64,000 bases of DNA from Dactylis glomerata (lineage: Eukaryota; Streptophyta; Magnoliopsida; Poales; Poaceae): assembly GCA_007115705.1 (NCBI GenBank), contig QXEO01001820.1, forward strand, positions 124,001 to 188,000. The letters are read 5' to 3'. Made by a program: the position numbers and the translations under genes. The notes below the pieces were generated by a model. That model saw nothing but the letters and a program-made list of their open reading frames with translations, was not told the DNA's origin and searched no databases. This document shows, piece by piece, positions 30,806 through 44,302 of this stretch (position 1 is the stretch's first letter; each line of letters starts with the position of its first letter).

Positions 30806-33336
30806 AACTCCTGCTCATCCTCGAGTAGGTAAGTGATAACAAAACAATAATTTTTGAGGTGACATATACCAACACAATCTTGATCAAACAATGTAAAGCA
30901 TTGAGTGCTGAGATCAAAGTACTTAAAACATGGGCATAAAAGACATAATCTTAACAATAAAACTCAGCAACCTTGTTATAACATGAAAAGTAACATAAAG
31001 AAAAGATCATGAGTAATGATGCATTGAAAGTCAAGTGTGTGTTTCAACCATACAGAAAAACATAGCAAAGTGGTTTTCAGCTTGTCCTTCATGAAATAGC
31101 AAAACATAAATGCATAGGACACCTTCAAGTTTAAGAGGGCGACTAGATACAAATAATTTAAGAACAAGCAAAACCATAATCATGAATCAATCAATAATAA
31201 ATTTTGGGAATATGCACATTAAAATCAGAATGACAACTATGCTCTCTTAAACAGTACATAAAGGTAGAAGGTGGAGACTCAACATAAAAGTAAAAGAAAG
31301 GCCCTTCGTAGAGGGAAGCAGTGATTAAACATGTGCTAGAGCTTTTCCATTGTAAAACATAGAGATAAAAATTTGTTTTGAGAGGTGGTTGTTCTTGTCA
31401 ACAACTAGCAATGGGGTTCTTACTATCTTCCATACTAAGCAAATTTTGAGAGAGAGATTGGCAATTTTGTACTCTTTTATAAAGCTTGTCACTCCTCCCC
31501 ACTTTTCGTTTCACAAACCATGGCTAACCGATTCTATCGGGGGCCCACCAATATTCACATACCATAGAGGAGTGCCTTTTTTATTTTTTTATTTTTTCCT
31601 TTTTTCTTTTTGGAATAAAAACAATATGGAAGATAGCAAATCTGACCACTACGTCCCCATGAGCTGAAAACAGTGTCACAAAATGAGAAGTATTTTGAAG
31701 GTTTTCTGAAAGGTAAAACATGAAAATTTACTTGGAATGGCTCGCAAATACCATGCATAGGAATTTATAGTGGACTCTTTGGAAAACTTTGGTTTTTTGG
31801 AGTTAGATGTACGAGTAGAGCTCATACTCAATACAAAATGAAGGCTAGCAAAAGACTGGGAGCGACCAACTAAAAGAGCAATAACGGCCATAATGATGCA
31901 TAGCGACAAAACATCATTAACCAAAGCATAAAGTGGCATCACAAGAAAAAAACCAAATGATCATAGAGGCATATTGCAACTTGGTAAAGTCAAACATGTT
32001 GTAAGCATGCGCCAAGTCAACCCAAATAAAGCATCAAAGGAGAAAACCACAATAATATGCTCTCATATAATAAAAACAACGCATGATTCTTTCAAAGGCA
32101 CATTAAGCAATCTCAGTCATTTGAGACAAGTCATGCTACATCAAAAACTACTAAGCATACTATCAAAATAACATCAAGCATGACATGCAAAAGTCTAAGC
32201 CAAAGTCTAAACAAGCTCCCATTTGTACCACTATAGGCATGAAACTTTTTTTCTCTTTTCCAACACCATTCAACCTTTTTGAAACAACTCTTTAAGATGA
32301 AAACAACCATAGACCAGTGGTCTAAATGCACCTTGATACAATATAATACAAGATCTGAACAAAAATCTAGGTGAAAAACGAAAGCTAAACGCAGTACTAG
32401 AAAAAGAGAACACTCATTGAACGATAAGAGTGAAAACTAGAGTGTTCTTGGCAATGAAAACGGTGTGTGTCTTCTCCAAAAGAAATTTGTTGGGGTCGAA
32501 CCATTTATTGCAGCAAACAAAACAAAAGAAAACTAAAAGAAAAAGTAAAGACGCTCCAAGAAAAACACATAGTATACGAAGCAATAAAAATATAGTGTCT
32601 TGAAAGGTGACCTGATTTTTGCCGATGAAGAAGGGGTGCCTCGGGGCATCCCCAAGCTTTGACACTTGTACCTCTTGGATATTTTGTGGGTTGACATGGG
32701 AATCCCCAAGATTGAGCTTTTTTCCATACTTCATCTCATCTCATCACTCTTCTTTCCCTACACTTTAAAACTTCCTTCATACAAAACTTCACACAATACT
32801 ATTAGCAACATTAGTGTAAGCATGATAGTAAATCTACTCTTTTGGTTCAGTTTCAAACTCAAATATACCATACATTAAGGCATAAGATACTGTAGCAACT
32901 CCCTCAAAAGTTCTGTGATAAAAAGAACTCAAAAAGAAAGTGATCGAGAGGCAAACACAAATAGTGGCAGAAATATGTCAAACAGAACAACTGACAAAGA
33001 TCGATTTTTCCGAGGACCTTCTGTTGCTCAAATCAAAAAGTGCAAAACTAATACAAGTTTTTAAATAACCTAGGACATGTGCATAAGAAATCGCAGATCA
33101 AAAAGATATTCTGAGAATTTTTACGAATTTTTACGGTGCAGCGCAGAAATCTGTTTCAAGACAGCAACTTCCCCAAATCTTACCTTCCTCAAATTAGAGG
33201 TTCTTCTTGGCACAAAAACGAAATAAAAAAGATAAGGAGAGGTCATTACAGTAGTAATAACTTCCAAGACTTAACAAAAAGAAAAAATACGGAAAAGAAA
33301 ACATTGGGTTATCTCCCAAGAGTGCATTTTCTTTAA

Positions 33337-33353
33337 CGCCTTTGAGCTAGGCG
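33337..33353 (-). promoter_or_regulatory. Conserved hairpin after the E1 ORF
   Basis: CGCCT (33349-33353, minus) and AGGCG (33337-33341) form a 5-bp stem with a 7-base AGCTCAA loop, 14 bases downstream of the ORF's final stop. The same hairpin follows the ORFs of E2, E3 and E4. Function unknown. Confidence 0.6.
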
Positions 33354-33366
33354 CAGAAAGTGGAAA

Positions 33367-33960
33367 TCAAGTATTTTCAAATGAAGCATTAAGATCAATT
33401 GCAGAAGTCTTTTCAACAAGGAATTGTATTGTATCCAGATGAGTTTTTGAAGATCCCTTATGAACACTTTTGGTTTCACTACTTTCATCAAAAGGGTTTT
33501 CAGGAACAATTCAATCAAAATTCTTTTCCAAAGCTTCATGCAATCCTACAAGTTTGAAAGGTATTGGCACTTTGATTTCTTCCATGGTTGTACCAACAAT
33601 GTCTACATGTGAGCCAAGCATATTAAAATGCTCAAAAACTTTCCTAGCTTCTATGACAACATCTCTAAATTCTCTATGCAAAGTCTCCAAAATAAAATCA
33701 TTCTTTTCAGAGTCTTCGATATCATGAAGCTTAAGAAACATTTGCTGCATAAAAGGATTAAGGTTAACAAACCTAGCCTCCAACATGTGAACTAAATAAG
33801 CAGCTACAACTTCATAACTTGGAGCAAGTTTGGCTAAAGATCTATCCTCAACATCTTTATGTTTACTAACATGATTAAAGAATTCCTCGATGTTACTTTT
33901 CCCAATTATAGAACCACTACCTATTGAAAGGTCCTCTAGAGCGTACTTAGGCAACAACAT
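33367..33960 (-). pseudogene. E1 ORF, type-1 cassette (197 codons, one stop)
   Basis: Starts at ATG 33958-33960 (MLLPKYALEDLSIGSGS) and is a clear homologue of the intact 198-aa ORF of E4 over its whole length. A TGA at 33511-33513 interrupts it after KNFD, where E4 has Trp. The remaining frame (to TGA 33367-33369) still aligns with E4 and ends DLNASFENT, a tail also found at the end of the E2 ORF. The sequence looks mostly helical (IVGKSNIEEF-like, then LVHMLEARFVNLNPFMQQMF). I do not recognise it as gag, protease or pol, and its function is unknown. It lies directly behind the primer site, where gag normally sits. Confidence 0.7.
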
Positions 33961-34111
33961 AATGAACTAAAAGTAACGAAGTACCATCTATAAAAAAAGC
34001 TCATTTTTTGTACTTTTGATAAAAAGATACAAGCAAAAATAAAATAAAGCAAAACAATAATAAAGTAAAAGATTGGAAGCGAGAGACTCCCCTTGTAGAA
34101 ATCTTCTTTCT

Positions 34112-34128
34112 CCCCGGCAATGATGCCA
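34112..34128 (-). other. E1 primer binding site
   Basis: The minus strand reads TGGCATCATTGCCGGGG, two changes from the Athila-type primer site TGGCRCCGTTGCCGGGG (complementary to tRNA-Asp as reported for Athila). It lies 11 bases from the end of the LTR. Confidence 0.75.
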
Positions 34129-34139
34129 GAAAAATTGCT

Positions 34140-34932
34140 TGATGGCGTTTAGATGACCGCCTAGTTGGGAACCCCAAGAGGAAGGTATGATGAGCACAGT
34201 AGCAAGTCTTCCCTCAGTATGAAACCAAGGTTTATCGAACCAGTAGGAGAAAGAACCAACTTCCGAAGGTTGATGCTCGCTAGCTTCATGACAGCTCCAG
34301 ACAATTTATATATTGCGCCTCATCTGGGGCGTAGCTTTGCACCAACAGAAATGTGGAACCTGCACACAACATAACCAAGTACTTTGCCCCAACTTACAGT
34401 GAGGTTGTCAATCTCACCGGTTTGCTATAAACAAAGGATTAAGCGTATCGAGTGGTAAAATATAATAGTTTGCGAGAATGTAAATAAAGCGAGTAAATGG
34501 TAAACGGTAATAACAATGTAAAAGAATAGACCGGGGTCCACAGTTGACTAGTGGTGTCTCTCCATAAGATAAATAACATGCTGGGTAAACACATTATAGT
34601 TGGGCAGTTGATAGAATAAAGCAAGCATACAAATGTCATGAGGATCACTATGATATTCACTTGGGTATTACAACATAATACATAGACCGTAATCCAACAG
34701 CATCTATGACTAATAATCCACCTGTCGGATGTCATTCGAGCAACCGTTGGGTATTAAGTTGCAAGCAACAGATTATCGCCTTAAGCAAAGTGTGTAATGT
34801 AAACAATACAAATATCCATGAACACAAGATTGTTGTATTATCCCTAGTAGCAAAAGCACACCTACAACCTTAGAGGTTTCTGTCACTCCCCTAGATTACT
34901 AGAGGCATGAACCCACTATCGAGCATAAATAC
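34140..34932 (-). mobile_element. Shared E1/E2 LTR, distal part
   Basis: Ends with CGCCATCA on the minus strand beside the E1 primer site, so it serves as the E1 5' LTR. It is split at AATAC by the Angela-type copia and continues at 43475. Total length about 1.62 kb. Confidence 0.85.
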
Positions 34933-36603
34933 TGAAAGGAATATGCCCGAGAGGCAATAATAAAATTGTTATTATATTATTCCGTGTTTATAATAGATGT
35001 TTATTTTTCATGCTAGAATTGTATTAATCGGAAACATTAATACTTGTGTGATTAATAAACTAAAAGGGTTCCTAGTAAAGCCTCTCTTTTATACTAGCTC
35101 GTTGATTAACTGATGATCAAGGTTTCCTGATCATGAACATTGGATGTTGTTAATAACGGGGTCATATCATTAGAAGAATGATGTGATGAACACTCACACC
35201 CTTAGTACGAATAGCAATACAATCAAGTCATCAAGTTCATTGCTATATCAAACTCATGCGAAGTAGTTCTAATCCTTAGACCATGAGATCATGTTAATCA
35301 CTGATACCGGAAGGGTACTTTGATGATATCAAACGTCACACCGTAATAGGGTGATTATAAAGGTTGATTTGGGTACTCTGAAAGTATTAGTTGAGGCTCA
35401 TGGATCAAGAGTGGGATTTGTCCATCCGGATGACGGAAAGATATTCTCTGGGCCCTTCTCGGTGATATTGCATTGGAATAGCTTGCAAGCATGTGACTAG
35501 GTCACGGGAATGCATTATCACGGAACGAGTAAAGAGACTTGTCGGGAACGAGATCGAACTAGGTATGGTTGATACCAAATGATCGGATCTCGGACAAGTA
35601 ATAATATCGCGAGACAAAAGGAATTAACTATGTTCGTTACTGGTTCACACGATCACTAGTTCATCGTTGAGTAAGTGGGAGTCATCATGGATTTCCAGAT
35701 CCCGCTGTTGATTATTGATCGGAGAGGAGTCTCGATCATGTCCATGTTATTCATGAACCGTAGGGTGACACACTTAAGGTTCGCCGTCGTCTTTGAGTGG
35801 ATACGATACTCCGATCGAATTACAGGACAGCATAAGGGTTGTTTCAGAAAAGCACCGAAACTGTTTCGGATATCGAAATAACTCAAGGGTGTATTTGTTA
35901 ATGTTTGTTAATTGAATGAATTAACAAATATTAAAGAAATAAAAATGTTTTATTAAATCAATAAGTGTGAATTTTAATTGGCATGAATGTCATGCATTAA
36001 AATGGGGGTTACCTCATGTTGATGAGGGGGTTACAAGGGAATGAAGAGGGGGCCATGAAGAGGAGGAGACCTCCTTGGCCGGCCAACCCCTTGGGGGCTG
36101 CCCCTCCTCTTCTATATAAACCCCTCCCTCTCCTCCATGTCACACACTTCTTGATCCTCCCCTCCCTTGCATAGTTGCTGCCCAAATTCCGTCTCTGCTT
36201 AGCGAAGCTCTGCCAGAATTGTAGTTCATAGTTTATACACTTGGAGAAGTGTGTGGAGGAGTGTCCGGCAGATCCCTTCTTCCGCTGCTCCGCTGGACCG
36301 AGGGTGTGGAGGAGTCGACGTCGAGCTGTATGTGTGACCGAGCACGGGGGCGCTGCCACTTGTGGCGCCGGGTACACGATCTTGTGATCGTCAAGTGAAC
36401 CACGACGTCGACTACGTCAAGTGAACAACTACGTCGACTACGTGCGTCTACACCAACTCTCCATCGTCAACGTTTGTGCGGGAACGTAATCCCCGCTTAC
36501 GGTCGTCGAGGGTTAGTCTCCGTTGCTACCACCTCGTACAGTATCTTGGCTAGTTTATGTGTTCTTGCGTAAGAATTTTTTTTTCTATGCTACGAACCCA
36601 TCA
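34933..36603 (+). repeat. 5' LTR of the Angela-type copia
   Basis: Runs from TGAAAGGAATATG to CGAACCCATCA. A TATA box lies at 36113-36120, followed by a C-rich leader. Confidence 0.92.
36113..36120 (+). promoter_or_regulatory. TATA box in the Angela-type 5' LTR
   Basis: TATATAAA within CTTCTATATAAACCCCTCC. The same box is present in the 3' LTR at about 42979-42986. Confidence 0.65.
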
Positions 36604-36604
36604 G

Positions 36605-36616
36605 TGGTATCAGAGC
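36605..36616 (+). other. Primer binding site (tRNA-iMet) of the Angela-type copia
   Basis: TGGTATCAGAGC, the perfect plant iMet primer site, one base after the LTR end. Confidence 0.9.
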
Positions 36617-37781
36617 CATCTCTATGCGTAGTTGGTATGCACGGTTAGAACACATGTGGATCTGGGCGTTGATGATCATACTATTGCAATTTTTTGGTAT
36701 TTTGGATCATAGTGGCATAGTGGGATTGAAGCTGCCCGAGACTAACCTTACGTGACCGCGTTCACGAGACTTGTCCCACACTTGACATGCTTCGGCATAT
36801 GTGGCTTTGCGGGTGCACGTTTCTCCCACTATAGTTATGATCTATTTTACAAAGAGTTGTTAATAATATTTTTATCACCATTGTGGTTCTTGTTCGTAGG
36901 TAAGAACGGTTCTTCCTAGAAAGCCCCAAACCACGTAAAATATGCTAGACAAATTAGAAACGTCTAACTTGTTTTTGCAGGGCATGTGATGTGATATGGT
37001 CAAATTGTTTATGTTACAAATTGTATGCGATGATCCTTTTTGTAAGTTATAAACAACCGGCAGGAGCCATATGGTTGTCTTTACATTTAAATGGCCTGCG
37101 TGCCGTATATATATATATCCAAGTGATATATTGTAATGGAGGAAGACAACCAAGTTGGCGCGCCATGGACCTTGGTGCTACGCCGGTGGAATGATGGAGA
37201 TCATGCCATGATGCACAAGATGGAGATCGAGTGCATGAAGGACCATATCATATCACATTATATATGCATGTGATGTTTATCCTTTTATGCATCTTATTCT
37301 GCTTAGATTTGATCGCGCGGTAGCATTATAAGATGATCCCTCTCACATAAATATCAAGATAAAATGTGTTCTCCCATAACATGCACCGTCACGAAAGTTC
37401 GTCGTTTTGAGACACCTCGTGATGATCGGGTGTGATAGACTCTACGTTCACATATGACGGGTGTAAGACCGTTTTACACACGCAAATGTTATGGTTCTAC
37501 TTGGCGAGCCTAGCATGTACAGACATGGCCTCGGAACACGAACCGAAAGGTTAAGCATGAGTCATATGGTTGATATGATGAACATGGTGATGTTCGCCTT
37601 TGAAACTATACCGTTGCACGTGATGATCGGTTGCGGTATAGTGGATTTGGTTCGTGTAATCACTTAAGAAAACTAGGAGGGATGTTGTTTTTAAGTGGGA
37701 GTTCACATAGAATTTGATTTAACCTGAACTCATTCTATTATGAACTTAGTCTAAGTTAACTTTGCAAATAATTTGTAGATC
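36617..37781 (+). other. Untranslated leader of the Angela-type copia
   Basis: 1.17 kb between primer site and gag start. Long structured leaders are usual for BARE/Angela elements. No ORF of note. Confidence 0.6.
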
Positions 37782-40700
37782 ATGGCACCACCTGCTCTGA
37801 ATTTCAATGCGTTCATGGAAAAAGAAAAACTAGCCACCAACGGTAGCAACTTCACCAACTGGGCACTTAACTTGAGGATCCTCCTCAATGCATCTCAAAA
37901 GGGCTATGTGCTTGAGGCACCGCTAGGTAACCCGCCTGTAGAAGATGCTCCTGATGAAGAGAAAAATGTTTTTCTGACTCGTAAGGAGGACCACAGTTTA
38001 GTTTATTGCGGCATACTGTATGGACTTGAGCCGGAGCTGCGAAAACGTTTCGAGAACAGCAACGCTTATGATACAATAGGAGAGTTGAAACTGATCTTCG
38101 ACTCCCATACTGCCGTAGAGAGTTATGATGCTTCAGAAAAGTTCTTTAGCTGCAAGATGGAAGAGAACAGCTCCGTTAGTGAGCACGTACTCAAAATGTC
38201 TGGGTACGCCGATAAGCTCATCTCTTTGGGAATAACGATTCCCAATGAGTTGGGAATACATCGGGTTCTCCAATCTCTCCCACCTAGCTTCAAAGGCTTT
38301 GTGATGAACTACAACATCCAGGGCATGAGGAAGTCTCTCCCCGAGCTTCTCTCAATGCTTAAGACTGCAGAAGTGGAGATCAAAAAGGAACATCAAGTGT
38401 TGATGGTCAATAAGACCACTAGTTTCAAGAAAGGTAGAAAGGATAATAAGTCCAAGGGTAGAAACAAGAAGGACGGCAAATCTGTTGCCGGTTCTGAGAG
38501 GAAACCCAAGGCTGGTCCTAAACCTGAAACTGAGTGCTTCTACTGCAAGGAAATGGGGCACTAGAAGCGCAACTGCCCAAAGTATCTGGCAGATAAGAAG
38601 AATGGGAAGATTAACAAAGGTATATATGATATACATGTTATTGATGTGTACCTTACTAGTAGCCGTAATAGCACCTGGGTATTTGATACTGGTTCGGTTG
38701 CTCACATATGTAACTCGAAACAGGGGCTAAAGAATAAGCGGCAACTTGCGAAGGATGAGGTCACGATGTGTGTCGGCAATGGATCAAAAGTTGATGTGAT
38801 CGCCGTCGGGATGCTGCCTCTACATTTACCATCTGGATTAGTTTTAAACCTGAATAAATGTTATTTGGTGCCTGCGTTGAGCATGAACATTATTTCTGGA
38901 TCTTGTTTAATGCGAGACGATTATTCATTCCAGTCTGAGAACAATGGTTGTTCGATTTATATGAATAATATCTTTTATGGACATGCACCTGAGAAGAAAG
39001 GTTTATTTCTTTTGAATCTTGATAGTAATGAAACACATATTCATAACGTGAATGCCAAAAGAATTAAGTCAAATGATGATATAGCCGCATACATGTGGCA
39101 CTGCCGTTTAGGTCATATTAGTGTTAAACGCATGAATAAGCTTCATTCGGATGGACTTCTGGAATCACTTGATTATGAATCATTTGAGACATGCGAGCCA
39201 TGTCTTATGGGCAAGATGACTAGAACGCCGTTTTCCGGTTCAATGGAATGGGCGACAGACTTATTGGAAATCATACATACTGATGTATGTGGACCTATGA
39301 GTGTGCCGGCGCGTGGTGGATATCGTTATTTTGTTACTTTCACTGATGACTTAAGTAGATATGGGTATATTTACTTAATGAAACACAAGTCTGAAACGTT
39401 TGAAAAGTTCAAAGAATTTCTGAGTGAAGTAGAAAATCATCGTAACAGAAAGATTAAATTTCTACGATCTGACCGTGGAGGAGAATATCTTAGTTACGAG
39501 TTTGGCACACATATGAGAGAATGTGGAATAGTTTCACAACTCACTCCCGCTGGAACACCACAACGAAATGGTGTATCCGAACGTCGTAACCGTACTTTAT
39601 TGGATATGGTTTGGTCTATGATGTCTCTTACCGATCTGCCACTATCTTTTTGGGGTTATGCGCTAGAAACAACCGCTTTCACTTTAAATAGGGCTCCATC
39701 TAAATCCGTTGAAATGACACCGTATGAATTATGGTTTGGAAACAAACCTAAGCTGTCATTTCTAAAAGTTTGGGGATGCGATGTTTATGTGAAGAAACTT
39801 CAGCCTGATAAACTCGAACCCAAAGCGGAAAAATGTGTCTTCATAGGATACCCTAAAGAAACAATTGGGTACACCTTCTATCACAGATCCGAAGGCAAAG
39901 TGTTTGTTTCTAAGAACGGATCCTTTTTGGAGAAGGAGTTTCTCTCGAAAGGTGTGAATAGTAGGAAGGTAGAACTCGATGAGGTTATTGAACCTCCTCT
40001 TCATGAATTGGCGAGTGGCGCAGCGCCGAAAACCGTTCCGGTGGTGACTTCACCAAATGAAGTGGGAGCTAATGATGAAGATCATGAAACTCCAAAAGAG
40101 GATGCTACCAAACCTCGCAGGTCGACAAGAACACGTACCACTACTGAATGGTACGGTGATCTTATCGTAAATGCCATTGTTGAAAACGATGACCCTGCGA
40201 CGTATGATGAAGCGATGATGAGCCCAGATTCCAACAAATGGCATGAAGCCATGAAATCCGAAATGGAATCCATGTATGAAAACCAAGTATGGACTTTGGT
40301 GGAACTTCCCAATGACCGAAAGGACGTTGAGAATAAATGGATTTTCAAGAAGAAAACATACGCTGATGGTAATGTGACCGTCTATAAAGCACGACTTGTC
40401 GCAAAAGGTTTCCGACAAATTCAAGGAATTGACTATGATGAGACTTTCTCACCCGTAGTGATGCTAAAGTCTGTTAGGATTATGTTAGCAATTGCTGCAT
40501 TTTTCGATTATGAAATTTGGCAGATGGATGTGAAAACCGCGTTCCTTAATGGTAACATTGAGGAAGAGTTGTACATGGTACAGCCCAAGGGTTTTGTTGA
40601 TCCTAAGGATGCTGACAAGGTATGCAAACTTCAGCGATCCATTTATGGACTGAAGCAAGCATCCCGGAGTTGGAACCTCCGTTTTGACAAAGTTATCAAA

Positions 40701-41765
40701 GGGTTTGGATTTGTCAAAACTTATGGAGAAACTTGTATTTACAAGAAAGTGAGCGGGAGCTCTGTAGCATTTCTAATATTATATGTGGATGACATATTGC
40801 TGATTAGAAATGATACGGAACTTTTGAAGAGCGTAAAAGATTACTTAAACAGTAAGTTTTCAATGAAAGACCTTGGTGAAGCGGCGTATATTTTAGGCAT
40901 CAAAATCTATAGAGATAGATCGAGACGCTTAATTGGACTATCGCAAAGTACATACCTTGACAAGATTCTAAAGAAGTTTAGAATGGAAGATAGTAAGAAA
41001 GGGTTCTTACCTATGTTGCAAGGAAAGATATTGAGTAAGACTCAAGGTCCGGCTACAGCTAAAGATAGAGAAGAAATGAATAAGATTCCCTATGCCTCTG
41101 CCATAGGCTCTATCATGTATGCCATGTTATGTACAAGACCAGATGTGGCACATGCTATTAGTTTGACTAGTAGGTACCAATCTGATCCAGGTTTGGAACA
41201 CTGGACGGCGGTCAAGAATATCTTTAAGTACTTACGAAGGACTAAGGATATGTTTCTCGTATATGGCGGTGAAGAAGAGCTCGTTGCAAGTTGTTACGTC
41301 GATGCTAGCTTCGACACTGATCCGGATGACTCTAAGTCTCAATCTGGGTACGTATTTGTTATGAATGGAGGAGCGGTAAGCTGGAGGAGTTCCAAGCAAA
41401 GCGTGGTGGCGAGATCAACTACAGAGGCGGAATACATTGCTGCTTCAGAAGCAGCAGAAGAAGCAGTTTGGATGAAGGAGTTCATATCCGAACTGGGTGT
41501 GGTTCCGAGTGCATTGGATCCAATGGTTATCTATTGTGACAATAATGGTGCCATAGCCAATACTCAGGAGCCAAGGTCTCACAAGAAATTCCAGCATGTA
41601 AAGCGCCGATTTCACTCCATCCGTGAACATGTCGCGGATGGTGATGTAAAGATTTGCAAAGTGCACACGGATCTGAATGTGGCAGACCCGTTGACTAAAG
41701 CTCTCCCCAAGGCAAAACATGATCAGCACCAGAACTCAATGGGTGTTAGATTCATCACTATGTAA
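37782..41765 (+). pseudogene. Copia gag-pol polyprotein, one in-frame stop
   Basis: A single frame of 1327 codons runs from ATG 37782 to TAA, interrupted only by TAG at 38562-38564 (codon 261). The N-terminal gag (about 1-240) is followed by a CCHC knuckle beginning at Cys252; the stop falls right after its His, where relatives have Trp. Protease is at about 302 (DTGSVAHI), GAG-pre-integrase near 440 (HCRLGH). The integrase triad is Asp501, Asp564 and Glu600, with the correct 35-residue last spacing. Reverse transcriptase carries YVDD at 1001-1004. RNase H carries Asp1174 (YVDASFD) and Glu1215 (STTEAEY). It encodes everything needed for copying and integration of a copia element apart from the stop. 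Lineage: Angela/BARE/WIS. Readthrough would be needed for function; no slippery signal is apparent. Confidence 0.93.
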
Positions 41766-41787
41766 TCTAGATTATTGACTCTAGTGC

Positions 41788-41798
41788 AAGTGGGAGAC
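41788..41798 (+). other. Polypurine tract of the Angela-type copia
   Basis: AAGTGGGAGAC directly precedes the 3' LTR. Confidence 0.75.
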
Positions 41799-43469
41799 TG
41801 AAAGGAATATGGCCGAGAGGCAATAATAAAGTTGTTATTATATTATTCCGTGTTCATAATAGATGTTTATTTTTCGTGCTAGAATTGTATTAATCGGAAA
41901 CATTAATACTTGTGTGATTAATAAACTAAAAGGGTTCCTAGTAAAGCCTCTCTTTTATACTAGCTCGTTGATTAACTGATGATCAAGGTTTCCTGATCAT
42001 GAACATTGGATGTTGTTAATAACGGGGTCATATCATTAGAAGAATGATGTGATGAACACTCACACCCTTAGTACGAATAGCAATACGATCAAGTCATCAA
42101 GTTCATTGCTATATCAAACTCATGCGAAGTAGTTCTAATCCTTAGACCATGAGATCATGTTAATCACTGATACCGGAAGGGTACTTTGATGATATCAAAC
42201 GTCACACCGTAATAGGGTGATTATAAAGGTTGATTTGGGTACTCTGAAAGTATTAGTTGAGGCTCATGGATCAAGAGTGGGATTTGTCCATCCGGATGAC
42301 GGAAAGATATTCTCTGGGCCCTTCTCGGTGATATTGCATTGGAATAGCTTGCAAGCATGTGACTAGGTCACGGGAATGCATTATCACGGAACGAGTAAAG
42401 AGACTTGTCGGGAACGAGATCGAACTAGGTATGGTTGATACCAAATGATCGGATCTCGGACAAGTAATAATATCGTGAGACAAAAGGAATTAACTATGTT
42501 CGTTACTGGTTCACACGATCACTAGTTCATCGTTGAGTAAGTGGGAGTCATCATGGATTTCCAGATCCCACTGTTGATTATTGATCGGAGAGGAGTCTCG
42601 ATCATGTCCATGTTATTCACGAACCGTAGGGTGACACACTTAAGGTTCGCCGTCGTCTTTGAGTGGATACGATACTCCGATCGAATTACAGGACAACATA
42701 AGGGTTGTTTCAGAAAAGCACCGAAACTATTTCGGATATCGAAATAACTCAAGGGTGTATTTGTTAATGTTTGTTAATTGAATGAATTAACAAATATTAA
42801 AGAAATAAAAATGTTTTATTAAATCAATAAGTGTGAATTTTAATTGGCATGAATGTCATGCATTAAAATGGGGGTTACCTCATGTTGATGAGGGGGTTAC
42901 AAGGGAATGAAGAGGGGGCCATGAAGAGGAGGAGACCTCCTTGGCCGGCCAACCCCTTGGGGGCTGCCCCTCCTCTTCTATATAAACCCCTCCCTCTCCT
43001 CCATGTCACACACTTCTTGATCCTCCCCTCCCTTGCATAGTTGCTGCCCAAATTCCGTCTCTGCTTAGCGAAGCTCTGCCGGAATTGTAGTTCGTAGTTT
43101 ATACAATTGGAGAAGTCTGTGGAGGAGTGTCCGGCGGATCCCTTCTTCCGCTGCCCCGCTGGACCGAGGGCATGGAGGAGTCGACGTCGAGCTGTACGTG
43201 TGACCGAGCACGGGGGCGTTGCCACTTGTGGCGCCGGGTACACGATCTTGTGATCGTCAAGTGAACCACGACATCGACTACGTCAAGTGAACAACTACGT
43301 CGACTACGTGCGTCTACACCAACTCTCCATCATCAACGTTTGTGCGGGAACGTAATCCCCACTTACGGTCGTCGAGGGTTAGTCTCCGTTGCTACCACCT
43401 CGTAGAGTATCTTGGCTAGTTTATGTGTTCTTGCGTAGGAATTTTTTTTTCTATGCTACGAACCCATCA
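41799..43469 (+). repeat. 3' LTR of the Angela-type copia
   Basis: 1671 bp, the same length as the 5' LTR, about 98.5% identical by eye, ending CGAACCCATCA before the AATAC target duplication. Confidence 0.92.
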
Positions 43470-43474
43470 AATAC

Positions 43475-44302
43475 TCCCTCTTGGAGTCACTAGCATCTAC
43501 TCGGCCAAGATATCTACTAGCAACGAAGAGCATGCAAGATCGTAAACAATATAGAGATGATAAATCATAAATCAACTTGACAAAGTATCAATATTCATCG
43601 GATCCCAACAAACATAACATGTAGAATTACACAACGATGATCTTGATCATGATAGGCAGCTCACAAGATCTAAACATGAAGCACATGGAGGAGATGACAA
43701 CCATCTAGCTACTGCTATGGATCCGTAGTCCAAGGTAGACTACTCACACATCACTCTGGAGGCAGGCATGGTGATGAAGAAGGCCTCTGGTGGTGATTCC
43801 ACTCTCCGGCAGGGTGCCGGGAAGAGCTTCTGGACCCTCCTGATCTCGCATCAACGACGATGGTGGCTTATAGTATGTTTTGTGGAAAATTAATCGTGTC
43901 CTTAGGGTTTTCCCGTTGAGTGGAATACATAGGCAGAAGGGCGGCGTCAGGAGGTGGGCAAAGTGGCCCCACCATCTAGTGGCACGGGCCAGGGACTGGC
44001 CGCACCACCCTATGGTGTGGCTAGCCCCTGGTCCCCCTCCATCTCTGCTTTGGACTTCATCTTGTGTCGGGAAAAATAGGAACTTCGGCTTTTGTTTCAT
44101 CCAATTCCGAGAATATTTCATGTGTAGCTTTTCTGAAACACAAAAATAGTAGAAAATAGGGAACTGGCACTGTGGCATCTTGTTAATAGGTTAGTTCTGG
44201 AAAATGCATAAAAATGCCACGAAGTGTAACGAAACACTAAGCAAATGGTGCATAAACAAGCATGGAGCTTAAAAAAATTATAGTTACGTTTCAGACGTAT
44301 CA
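43475..44302 (-). mobile_element. Shared E1/E2 LTR, proximal part
   Basis: LTR start TGATACGTCTGAAACG at 44302 (minus). Immediately to its right lies another polypurine tract (44303-44316), so this single LTR is also the 3' LTR of E2. Confidence 0.85.

Larger units (their letters stand above)
30791..34139 (-). mobile_element. E1 internal region (non-autonomous Athila-type gypsy)
   Basis: Lies between the shared LTR (right) and the E1 3' LTR (left). In element order it has a primer site, a 197-codon ORF with one stop, a conserved hairpin junction, about 2.5 kb of untranslated sequence shared with E2, E3 and the start of E4, and a polypurine tract. No protease, reverse transcriptase, RNase H or integrase is present. 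Confidence 0.8.
34933..43469 (+). mobile_element. Angela/BARE-type Ty1-copia retrotransposon, near-intact
   Basis: Two LTRs of 1671 bp each (34933-36603 and 41799-43469), a perfect 5-bp target duplication AATAC (34928-34932 and 43470-43474), an iMet primer site, a polypurine tract and one gag-pol frame. By eye I count about 25 differences between the LTRs, roughly 1.5%, mostly transitions, which makes it one of the younger inserts. The LTR start (TGAAAGGAATATGCCCGAGA) and GGCAATAATAAA resemble Angela/WIS/BARE LTRs. One premature stop in gag is the only defect I see. Confidence 0.93.

Noticed and set aside
34140..44302. Reading the shared LTR as two LTRs of separate complete elements
   Set aside because: Only one LTR sequence lies between the E1 primer site and the E2 polypurine tract once the copia insert is removed; no second LTR or target duplication is found.
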